From an uncultured Chitinophagaceae bacterium (GTDB lineage: Bacteria; Bacteroidota; Bacteroidia; Chitinophagales; Chitinophagaceae), in contig CALMED010000024.1 of the NCBI GenBank assembly GCA_937862815.1, forward strand, positions 1-64,000: a stretch of DNA of 64,000 bases, written 5' to 3'. The notes beneath the pieces were generated by a model. It made no database searches. It had not been told where the DNA came from and was given only the letters and a program-made list of their open reading frames with translations. Positions 16,193-23,655 of the stretch are shown here, piece by piece. Every line of letters begins with the position of its first letter. Position 1 is the stretch's first letter. Both the position numbers and the translations under genes were made by a program.

Positions 16193-17224
16193 TTATACGG
16201 CCCCGGTAAACTGCCGCAGGAACCGCACATCGTTTTCACTGAATAGCCGGATGTCGCGGATGCCGTATTTGAGCATCGTGGGTCGTTCAATCCCCATACC
16301 AAAGGCGAAGCCGGAATATTTGTTGCTGTCGATGCCGCAGTTTTCCAGCACGCGGGGGTGCACCATGCCGCAGCCGAGGATTTCGAGCCAGCCCGTTTTT
16401 TTACACACGCTGCAGCCGTCGCCGTTGCACAGCATGCAGCTGATGTCCATTTCGGCGCTGGGTTCGGTAAAGGGAAAGTAAGACGGGCGGAACCGCACTT
16501 TCACGTCCTTGCCAAACAGTTCCTGCACAAAAAAGTAGAGCGTTTGCTTGAGGTCGGCAAAGCTAACTTTCTCATCTACATACAAGCCTTCCACCTGGTG
16601 AAAGAAACAGTGGCTGCGGGCGCTGATGGTTTCGTTGCGGTACACCCGCCCCGGCGTAATGATGCGGATGGGCAGCTTGCCCTTCTGCATTTCATGTATC
16701 TGCACGTTGCTGGTATGCGTACGCAGCAACCAGGCCGGGTTGGTGTTGATGTAAAACGTGTCCTGCATGTCGCGGGCCGGGTGATCTTCGGGCAGGTTGA
16801 GGGCTGTGAAATTATGCCAGTCGTCGTCAATCTCCGGTCCCTCGGCAACGGCAAAACCCAGGCGGTGAAAAATTTCCACAATCCGGTTGCGCATGATGCT
16901 GATGGGATGACGGCTTCCGGCTGGTAAGGCATCGCCCGGCAGGGTGTGGTCCAGGCTGCCAGCAGTGGCAGGTCCGGCGGTCTCTACCGCAGCTTGCCAG
17001 GCTTCGTACTTCGACTCGGCAAACTGCTTGAATTCATTCAGCACCTGGCCGAACGCTTTTCTGTCTTCCGGCGCCACGTTTTTCATTTCTCCCATCAGGC
17101 CTTTCACCAGGCCTTTGGTTCCGAGGAAGCGGATGCGGAACGCTTCCAGCTCCTTGCCGTCCTGCACCTGCAGGGCTTCGATTTCATGTTTGTAGGCAGC
17201 AATCTGCTGCAATACCTGTTCCAT
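16193..17224 (-). CDS. pheS: Phenylalanine--tRNA ligase alpha subunit
   Basis: PheS carries the catalytic core of the alpha2-beta2 enzyme that charges tRNA-Phe. The 343-residue length is standard. An N-terminal coiled coil (about residues 1-85) is followed by the class II core with SIMRNRIVEIFHRLGF, FHQVEGLYVDEKVSF, the four-Cys cluster in CMLCNGDGCSVCKKTGW, and motif 3 in FAFGMGIERPTMLKYG. The frame stays open far upstream, but ATG 17224 is the family start and has an exact promoter box 5 nt before it, suggesting a nearly leaderless transcript. pheT is not adjacent. Confidence 0.96.
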   Translation of the reverse strand: MEQVLQQIAAYKHEIEALQVQDGKELEAFRIRFLGTKGLVKGLMGEMKNVAPEDRKAFGQVLNEFKQFAESKYEAWQAAVETAGPATAGSLDHTLPGDALPAGSRHPISIMRNRIVEIFHRLGFAVAEGPEIDDDWHNFTALNLPEDHPARDMQDTFYINTNPAWLLRTHTSNVQIHEMQKGKLPIRIITPGRVYRNETISARSHCFFHQVEGLYVDEKVSFADLKQTLYFFVQELFGKDVKVRFRPSYFPFTEPSAEMDISCMLCNGDGCSVCKKTGWLEILGCGMVHPRVLENCGIDSNKYSGFAFGMGIERPTMLKYGIRDIRLFSENDVRFLRQFTGAV

Positions 17225-17228
17225 GCGG

Positions 17229-17236
17229 CAAAGATA
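17229..17236 (-). promoter_or_regulatory. -7 promoter box for pheS
   Basis: The minus strand reads TATCTTTG, an exact TAnnTTTG match ending 4 nt before the pheS ATG. With the usual spacing the transcript would begin at or next to the start codon, so pheS may be translated from a leaderless mRNA. Confidence 0.5.
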
Positions 17237-17274
17237 ACGGATTCGGCCTGTGTCCTGCCTGCACGTCATCGGGT

Positions 17275-17282
17275 TAGTTTTG
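17275..17282 (+). promoter_or_regulatory. -7 promoter box for the formiminoglutamase-like gene
   Basis: TAGTTTTG is an exact TAnnTTTG match. It ends 2 nt before an ATG at 17285 and 26 nt before the preferred ATG at 17309. With the pheS box it forms a divergent promoter pair within about 85 bp. Confidence 0.45.
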
Positions 17283-17308
17283 TTATGTTTGCCGCAGAAA
17301 CTGTTTCC

Positions 17309-18448
17309 ATGTCTGACCTGCTGCTGATCAAAGATTTCCTGCATCCCTTGTCCGTATCGGTCATCCTCAACGATGAAGAGCTGAACGAAGCCCAACTTGG
17401 CAACCACATTGATGCCTTTGTTTCCGAATTCCCGGATCTTGACAGGGCCGATGTGGTACTGGTGGGCATCACCGAAGAACGCGGCACGGGTAACGGCGTA
17501 TCCCTTTCGCTGGCCCCCGACATCATCCGCAAGAGTTTTTACCGCCTGTTCAACTGGCACCCCGACGTACGGTTGGCCGATGTGGGCAATATCCGCGCCG
17601 GCGCCACCCTCAACGATACCTATGCGGCGGCCCGCACCGTACTGGCCGAACTGCAGGCACACGGCAAAACGGTGGTGGTGCTGGGCGGCAGTCACGACCT
17701 CACCCTGGCCCAGTACGGCGCCTATGTGCAACGGAAGCAGATCATTGAAGCTTCCTGCGTAGATGCTTTCATCAACCTCGGCACGGGCACCTCTCTGCGC
17801 AGTGAAAATTTCCTGATGGAGATGCTCACCGGCGAACCTAACTTCATCCGCCAGTACAACCACATCGGCTTCCAGAGCTACTTTGTACATCCGCAGATGC
17901 TGCAGACCATGGACCGGCTGCGGTTCGATTGCTTCCGTGTGGGCATGGTGAAAGAGCACCTCGAGGAGATGGAGCCCGTGATCCGCAACTCCCAGCTGCT
18001 GAGCATTGACATGACAGCCGTGGCCCATGCCTATGCCCCGGCCAACCGCACATCGCCCAACGGGTTTACCGGCGAAGAGATGTGTACTCTCACCCGTTAT
18101 GCCGGTCTCAGCGAGGCCCTCACCAGCCTCGGTATCTACGGTTACAACCCGCAGAATGATGTGGATGAGCTCTCCGCCATCCAGATAGCACACATGCTCT
18201 GGTATTTCATCGATGGCAAATACAAGGCACGCTCCGAAGCGGCACTCACCGAACGGCATGCCTTCAACGAGTTTCATACCCTGTTCAACGAAGTGGACGC
18301 TCTCTTCCTGCAAAGCAAGAAGACCGGACGCTGGTGGATGCAGTTGCCCAACCAGAAATTCATTCCCTGCAGTGCCGAGGACTACCGCCTCGCCAGTCAC
18401 AATGAAATACCCGAGCGTTGGCTGCGGGCCCAGGAGCGGGATGTGTAA
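17309..18448 (+). CDS. Arginase/formimidoylglutamase-like protein with altered metal ligands
   Basis: The 379-residue product has the ureohydrolase fold signature LGGSHDLTLAQY, with H129, and the Bacteroidota formiminoglutamase-like stretch around D234, SIDMTAVAHAYAP followed by SPNGFTGEEMCTL. Classical ureohydrolases bind two Mn2+ ions through GGxH, DAHxD and DxDxxD motifs. Here the second reads DAFIN and the third DMTAVA, so several ligands are missing. The fold is clear but activity on formiminoglutamate (histidine breakdown) is doubtful; no other hut gene is nearby. ATG 17285 is an alternative start. Confidence 0.75.
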   Translation: MSDLLLIKDFLHPLSVSVILNDEELNEAQLGNHIDAFVSEFPDLDRADVVLVGITEERGTGNGVSLSLAPDIIRKSFYRLFNWHPDVRLADVGNIRAGATLNDTYAAARTVLAELQAHGKTVVVLGGSHDLTLAQYGAYVQRKQIIEASCVDAFINLGTGTSLRSENFLMEMLTGEPNFIRQYNHIGFQSYFVHPQMLQTMDRLRFDCFRVGMVKEHLEEMEPVIRNSQLLSIDMTAVAHAYAPANRTSPNGFTGEEMCTLTRYAGLSEALTSLGIYGYNPQNDVDELSAIQIAHMLWYFIDGKYKARSEAALTERHAFNEFHTLFNEVDALFLQSKKTGRWWMQLPNQKFIPCSAEDYRLASHNEIPERWLRAQERDV

Positions 18449-18460
18449 GCGGATGCGGCA

Positions 18461-20059
18461 TCACACCGCCAGGCTGTGAACCGTTTGCTCGGCAAAGTCG
18501 GCGCCGATGTTGGACTTGTAATCGTAGATGTAATCCACCCCCTGTTTGCGGAAGTATTCGATTTCATCGGGGTAGTGGGTGATAACGGCGATCTTGAATT
18601 TTTTCCGCTTCAGTTTCATAATTTCTAGGAGCGTATTCTTATTGGAGTTGAAATCGCTCATCGCCAGTAAGATCAGTTTGATTTTCGCGGTTTTGGCGTA
18701 GTGCCAGAACACAGAGTTGGTGGCATCGCCCCACACCACGTTGCAGCCGGTTGCTTTCATGGCTTCCACGGCTTCGTGCTTGTAGTCAATCCCGATCACT
18801 TTCCCCGGGTAGAGGTTGTTGAAATGGGCATAGGCCGGGCGGCCGATGCTGCCCATCCCGATGACGAGGTAGTTGGCATCGCCCAGGTCGGTGGGTTCGG
18901 TATCAATGTATTTTTTGCCGGTGTTCAACCGCATGATGAGGCGCTTGTTGCGGTCGAAGATGCGGTGTACACGGGCGTTGAGCGGTGAGGAGACAAAGAA
19001 AGTGATACTCATCAACAGGGCAATGATGAGGATCCAGTCGGCCGGAAGGATCCCCATTTTCATTCCGATCATGGAGGTAATCAATCCAAATTCACTGAAG
19101 TTACTCAGGCTGAGCGAGGTTAAGAAGGCGGTGCGGGCCCGGAGGTTGAACCGCGAAAACAATAGCATGAACAGGCTTCCTTTCACAAACATGAACGGTA
19201 GCAAAATGAGCGCAACGCCTACGGTGCCCCAGGTGGGAACACCGGTTAGACCAATGCTCACAAAGAAAGCGATCAGGAAAAAATCCTTGTAGCTCATCAT
19301 GCGGTCGTACAGTTCATCGGCTTTGGGATGGTTTACCAGCAGCATGCCCATCACCAGGGCCCCCAGGTCGGCTTTCACACCCGTAATATAAAAAGCCATG
19401 GCGCCGGTTACAAAGGCGGCCACAAAGCCAAAAGCGGTGAGCAACTCCCCGTGTCCCGATGCATCCAGCACCCGGTACAGCACAAAGCGGATGAGGTAGA
19501 GGTAGAGCGGCAGGGTAAGGGCCAGCAGGCTGGGCGTCTTGCTGCTGGAAAGGGCAAGGAAGATCACGGCAAAGATGTCCTGGATCACCAGGATGCCGAT
19601 GGCTATTTTACCATGAAAGGAGCTGAGCTCGCCCCGCTCTTCCAGGATCTTGGCCACGAACACGGTACTGGAAAAACTCAGTGAGAAACCGATCAGCAGG
19701 CTGGATGTGAACGTAAGATCCGTGAAATAGCTGAGCCCGGCCACACTCAACAGCAGTACAAATCCGCCCAGCGCCAGCACCGACAGCAGCATGTGGGCAC
19801 TGGCAGTGAACCAGACTTCCCGTTTGAGCAGCGACTGAAATTTGATTTTCAGTCCGATGGTGAATAACAGCAGCATGATGCCCAGGTCGGACAAGGTATG
19901 CAGCACTTCGTTGATGTTGCCCGCCTGCACGCCCAGCGCATTGAGCACAAGACCGGTCAGCAGGAAGCCGATCAGCGCAGGCAGACCGGCCCTCTTCGCC
20001 AGCAGGCCGCTGAGGAAGGCGATGGTGAGCCAGATGCCGTCTATGATGTAAGGTTCCAT
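18461..20059 (-). CDS. Kef-type cation:proton antiporter with RCK/TrkA-N domain
   Basis: The 532-residue membrane protein belongs to the CPA2 family. About twelve hydrophobic segments fill residues 5-375, beginning GLLAKRAGLPALIGFLLTGL. A cytosolic TrkA-N nucleotide-binding domain follows at about residues 395-520 (NYLVIGMGSIGRPAYAHF, then GDATNSVFW). In KefB/KefC this domain gates K+ efflux in response to nucleotides or glutathione adducts. The conserved charged pair of the transport core was not checked residue by residue. It is convergent with the formiminoglutamase-like gene, 12 bp away. Confidence 0.88.
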   Translation of the reverse strand: MEPYIIDGIWLTIAFLSGLLAKRAGLPALIGFLLTGLVLNALGVQAGNINEVLHTLSDLGIMLLLFTIGLKIKFQSLLKREVWFTASAHMLLSVLALGGFVLLLSVAGLSYFTDLTFTSSLLIGFSLSFSSTVFVAKILEERGELSSFHGKIAIGILVIQDIFAVIFLALSSSKTPSLLALTLPLYLYLIRFVLYRVLDASGHGELLTAFGFVAAFVTGAMAFYITGVKADLGALVMGMLLVNHPKADELYDRMMSYKDFFLIAFFVSIGLTGVPTWGTVGVALILLPFMFVKGSLFMLLFSRFNLRARTAFLTSLSLSNFSEFGLITSMIGMKMGILPADWILIIALLMSITFFVSSPLNARVHRIFDRNKRLIMRLNTGKKYIDTEPTDLGDANYLVIGMGSIGRPAYAHFNNLYPGKVIGIDYKHEAVEAMKATGCNVVWGDATNSVFWHYAKTAKIKLILLAMSDFNSNKNTLLEIMKLKRKKFKIAVITHYPDEIEYFRKQGVDYIYDYKSNIGADFAEQTVHSLAV

Positions 20060-20092
20060 GCTGCCGCCGGTTGATGGGTGATGCGCTTAAAG

Positions 20093-20262
20093 TTAACGTG
20101 TTGTGCTATTGAAAGGTAAATCTCCTCTGCATTTTCCTCTGTGGAAACCTTTGTGCACCCTGTGGTTAAAAAGCAAAACCAAAGAGTACCCGGAGTTGTG
20201 CACAGAGCTCTGCAGTGTACTGCAATTGAAAATCAGGTTCATTCAATAGCACAAGACGTTAA
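20093..20262. repeat. 170-bp long palindromic element with 21-bp terminal inverted repeats
   Basis: The ends TTAACGTGTTGTGCTATTGAA (20093-20113) and its reverse complement at 20242-20262 match at 20 of 21 positions. The interior continues as an imperfect palindrome made of CTCTGTG- and CTTTGTGCAC-like stretches, the style of a dispersed intergenic repeat common in Bacteroidota. It fills most of the gap between the divergent Kef and dacB-like genes and encodes no protein. It may be a miniature mobile element or a repeat forming a long hairpin. Confidence 0.7.
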
Positions 20263-20361
20263 AATTAAGCAGGCTGAAAGGTTTTGCAAAGGATCGCGGA
20301 CGAAACTTGTATTTTTATCATCCTGCACCCGATGTTTTTTTGTTATGAAATTTTTTAAGCT

Positions 20362-21741
20362 ATGTTTTTTCTCCTGAAACCGGTCTCCTTTTACCCCTTT
20401 CGTGCATCGCAGCTTTGGTTGTTGCTGCTGGCAACGGGCTTTTTCTTCACCTCCTGTTCGGCACAGAAGCAACTCCCTGCAGCCCCCGCCTTTTTTACAC
20501 AGTTCCTGGCCGATACGGTGTTGCAGCACGCCTTCACCGGCGTGGCGGTGTACGATGCCACGGCCAGAAAATACCTGTTACAGCACAACAGCGATAAGTA
20601 TTTTGTTCCCGCCAGTAATACCAAGATTCCAACCCTGTATGCCGGGCTGAAATACCTCGGTACGCAGTTGCCCGGACTCCTCTACGCCCGATCTGCAGAT
20701 ACGCTGTACCTCGCACCCACCGGCGATCCCAGCTTCCTGCACCCCGATTACAGCCAACAGCCCGTGTTCGACTTCCTGCGTACCGCCGGGCTTCCCCTTG
20801 CCATCAGCAACGTAAACTGGAAATCCAACGCTCTGGGCTTTGGGTGGGCATGGGATGATTTCCAAAGTGCCTATATGGCCGAACGGAGTCCCTTCCCGGT
20901 CTATGGCAACGTGGTCACCTGGACGCAGGAACGTATCGTGGAAACCCGCGAAGGACAAACCGACACCTCCACGCTCATCTACACCCAACCCGAGATCAAC
21001 TGGCCGGTGTTGTTTGCCGAAGAACGCTCCCGCAGTTTTGACGTCAACCGCCCCCGCACCGAAAACCGCTACACCATCCGCAACAGCGCGGAGACCAGGC
21101 GTTCCGTGCAGGTACCCTTTGTGACCAACGGCTTGCAGGGGGCGCTGGAATTGTTGCCCGACACGCTGCAAAAAAATCTGCAGGTGGTTGCGGACATACC
21201 GGCCGGATTAAAAATGGAAATCCTGTTTTCACAGCCCAGCGATTCGTTGTTTCGCCCCCTGATGCACCGCAGCGATAATTTCTTTGCCGAGCAAACCCTG
21301 CTGATGGTGAGCCGGCAACTGCTGGGTTTTATGGACGAACAACGCCTGATTGATACCTTGCTCAAAAGCGATCTCAAAGGATTTCCCCAGCCACCCAAAT
21401 GGGTCGACGGCAGCGGACTCAGCCGCTACAACCTCTTTACACCGGAGGATTTTGTATGGCTGCTCGAAAAGATGAAGGATGAATTCGGGTTGGAGCGGAT
21501 GCAGCTTTTATTTCCAACCGGCAATACCGGCACCCTGCGCAACTACTACATCCCGGAAAAGGGCCTTCTGTTTGCCAAGACCGGCACGCTCAGCAGTCAT
21601 GTGGCGCTCAGCGGTTACCTGGTCACCAGCAAAAACCGCTTGTTGATTTTTTCGGTGCTGGTGAATAATCACTACACGTCTGCCACCGCCATCCGCCGGT
21701 CGGTTGAGCGTTTCCTGCAGCAGGTACGCAAAGCCTATTAG
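20362..21741 (+). CDS. D-alanyl-D-alanine carboxypeptidase/endopeptidase, PBP4 (DacB)-like lipoprotein
   Basis: This S13-family penicillin-binding protein trims or cuts peptidoglycan peptides in the periplasm. The 459-residue product has a lipoprotein-like signal ending FFTSCSA, the SxxK motif as S85-N-T-K88 in PASNTKIPT, the SxN-equivalent region DGSGLSRYN, and the KTG motif as K406 in FAKTGTLSSH. The long insertion between the first two motifs is typical of PBP4. The stop codon overlaps the convergent mutL stop by 3 bp. A weak -7 box TATTTTTA lies at about 20310. Confidence 0.88.
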   Translation: MFFLLKPVSFYPFRASQLWLLLLATGFFFTSCSAQKQLPAAPAFFTQFLADTVLQHAFTGVAVYDATARKYLLQHNSDKYFVPASNTKIPTLYAGLKYLGTQLPGLLYARSADTLYLAPTGDPSFLHPDYSQQPVFDFLRTAGLPLAISNVNWKSNALGFGWAWDDFQSAYMAERSPFPVYGNVVTWTQERIVETREGQTDTSTLIYTQPEINWPVLFAEERSRSFDVNRPRTENRYTIRNSAETRRSVQVPFVTNGLQGALELLPDTLQKNLQVVADIPAGLKMEILFSQPSDSLFRPLMHRSDNFFAEQTLLMVSRQLLGFMDEQRLIDTLLKSDLKGFPQPPKWVDGSGLSRYNLFTPEDFVWLLEKMKDEFGLERMQLLFPTGNTGTLRNYYIPEKGLLFAKTGTLSSHVALSGYLVTSKNRLLIFSVLVNNHYTSATAIRRSVERFLQQVRKAY

Positions 21742-23561
21742 CGGCCGAAGAGCCGCTCGAGGTCTTCCTGTTTCAGTTCGGTGTAGGTAGGCAGCCCGTT
21801 GGAGGTGGCGTTCGGCTGTTGGCAGGCAAACAGGTCATCCACCAATTGCTGCATTTCCCGTTTGCTGAGAGGCTTCCCGGCCTTGATGGAGTGTTGCCGG
21901 GCGAGCGAACGCACCAGTTTTTCGCGGCGCGAATATTTCAGTTCACTTGTATAATGCTTGAATTGTTCCAGCAGCAGTTCAATGGCCCGGCTCTCGTTGC
22001 CCTGTTCCACATCGGCCGGCGTTCCCTGGATCACGAAACTGTCTTTCCCGAAAGGCTCAATGAGGTAACCCAGTTGCTGCAGGTCGTCCAGCAGTTCAGT
22101 CAGCAGCAGGCTGTCCTGCGGCGAGAGGTGCAGGCTGGCCGGGAACAGGCTGCGCTGGGTGGTCATGGCCCGTCCTTCCATGGCCGTGTTGTAACGTTCG
22201 TACAACACCCGCTCATGGGCATTCTGCTGGTGGATGAGCAGCAGCCCGTTGGCGGTGGCGGCGAGGATGTAGGTATAATGCAGCTGGGTCAGCTCCTGGT
22301 CGGGCAGGGGCTGCCGTTGGTGGCTGGGGGTGGGACCGGGGATGGGCGCGGCTGAAGGTTCGTTGCCAGTGCCGGCCGAGTAAAACTCCCGCCAGTGCTT
22401 GAGTGCGCCTTTATCTTCCGGGTCAATCTTGTGGGCCACATTACTTTGCGTAAACGTCTGGTACAATCCGGAGGCGGCCGCTTCCGCTTTTTTGGCGTCG
22501 GTAAAAGGCTGGCGCACCGCATCCAGCTGCTGGATGCCGGGGTCGAGGTCGAAATCGAGGGTGGGTGTGATGCTGAACTGGGCCAGGGCATGTTTTACCG
22601 CGGCCTGTACAAATGCATAGACGATTTTTTCGTCTTCAAACTTAATCTCCTGCTTGGTGGGGTGTACATTGATGTCAACCTGCGCCGGATCCAGGTCAAT
22701 AAACAGCACATAGGCCGGAAAGCTGTCGGCCGGTATCAGTTCCTGGAAGGCGCTGGTGACGGCGTGGTTGAGGTAGGGACTTTTAATAAACCGTTTGTTC
22801 ACGAAGAAATACTGGTCGCCCCGTGTTTTCTTCGCCGTTTCGGGTTTGCCGATGAAGCCGTAGATGTTCAGGTAATCGGTGTGTTCGTTCACGGCCACCA
22901 GCCGGGCGTTGTAGGGATTGCCCAGCACCTGTACGATGCGTTGCTTGAGCGTGCCTTTGTCGAGGTGAAAGAGTTGCTGCCCGTTGGCGCTGAGCGAAAA
23001 ATACAGCTCGGGGTAGGCCATGCTCACGCGGATGAATTCATCCACGATGTGGCGCATCTCCGCGGCGTTGCTCTTGAGAAAGTTGCGGCGGGCCGGCACG
23101 TTGAAAAACAGGTTTTTCATGGCGATGCTGGTGCCGTTGGGCGTGGCAACCGGTTCCTGCCGGCGCACGGTGCTGTTCTCGATTTCGATGAGGCAGCCGG
23201 CCGTGTCTTCCGCCCGCTTGGTTTTGATTTCTACCTGGGCCACGGCCGCAATGGAGGCCAGCGCCTCACCCCGGAAGCCCATGGTGCGGATGCGGAACAG
23301 GTCCTCAATCTGCCGGATCTTGGAAGTGGCATGCCGTTCAAACGCCATGCGGGCGTCGGTCTCACTCATGCCACAGCCGTTGTCAATCACCTGGATCAGC
23401 TGCTTGCCGGCATCGTTCACCAGCAGCCGGATCTCGGTGGCCCCGGCGTCCACGGCATTTTCCAGCAACTCCTTCACCGCACTGGCGGGGCGCTGAATGA
23501 CCTCCCCAGCGGCAATCTGGTTGGCAATGTGATCGGGTAAAAGCTGAATGATGTCGGGCAC
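21738..23561 (-). CDS. mutL: DNA mismatch repair protein MutL
   Basis: MutL links mismatch recognition by MutS to strand excision. The 607-residue product has the GHKL ATPase core: ELLENAVDAGA, VIDNGCGM and TMGFRGEALASI. The C-terminal dimerisation domain follows a variable Pro/Gln-rich linker (about residues 335-400). The start is taken as GTG at 23561, because the next residues (PDIIQLLPDHIANQIAAGEV) are the family N terminus. In endonuclease MutLs the C-terminal motif is DQHA..E....E; here it reads HQQNAHERVLYE, so the first metal ligand is lost. Confidence 0.95.
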   Translation of the reverse strand: MPDIIQLLPDHIANQIAAGEVIQRPASAVKELLENAVDAGATEIRLLVNDAGKQLIQVIDNGCGMSETDARMAFERHATSKIRQIEDLFRIRTMGFRGEALASIAAVAQVEIKTKRAEDTAGCLIEIENSTVRRQEPVATPNGTSIAMKNLFFNVPARRNFLKSNAAEMRHIVDEFIRVSMAYPELYFSLSANGQQLFHLDKGTLKQRIVQVLGNPYNARLVAVNEHTDYLNIYGFIGKPETAKKTRGDQYFFVNKRFIKSPYLNHAVTSAFQELIPADSFPAYVLFIDLDPAQVDINVHPTKQEIKFEDEKIVYAFVQAAVKHALAQFSITPTLDFDLDPGIQQLDAVRQPFTDAKKAEAAASGLYQTFTQSNVAHKIDPEDKGALKHWREFYSAGTGNEPSAAPIPGPTPSHQRQPLPDQELTQLHYTYILAATANGLLLIHQQNAHERVLYERYNTAMEGRAMTTQRSLFPASLHLSPQDSLLLTELLDDLQQLGYLIEPFGKDSFVIQGTPADVEQGNESRAIELLLEQFKHYTSELKYSRREKLVRSLARQHSIKAGKPLSKREMQQLVDDLFACQQPNATSNGLPTYTELKQEDLERLFGR

Positions 23562-23655
23562 CGGCCTGCTGTTTTGAACCGGCAAATTTACGATTCTCCG
23601 GTCAACCCGGGGTGCAGAATTCCTATCTTTAATCATGAATACTCGCCAGGTTGTC

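Noticed and set aside
17225-18400. N-terminal extension of pheS in an open frame of about 390 codons
   Set aside because: It lies antisense to the formiminoglutamase-like gene, lacks homology to PheS, and the promoter box is directly before ATG 17224.
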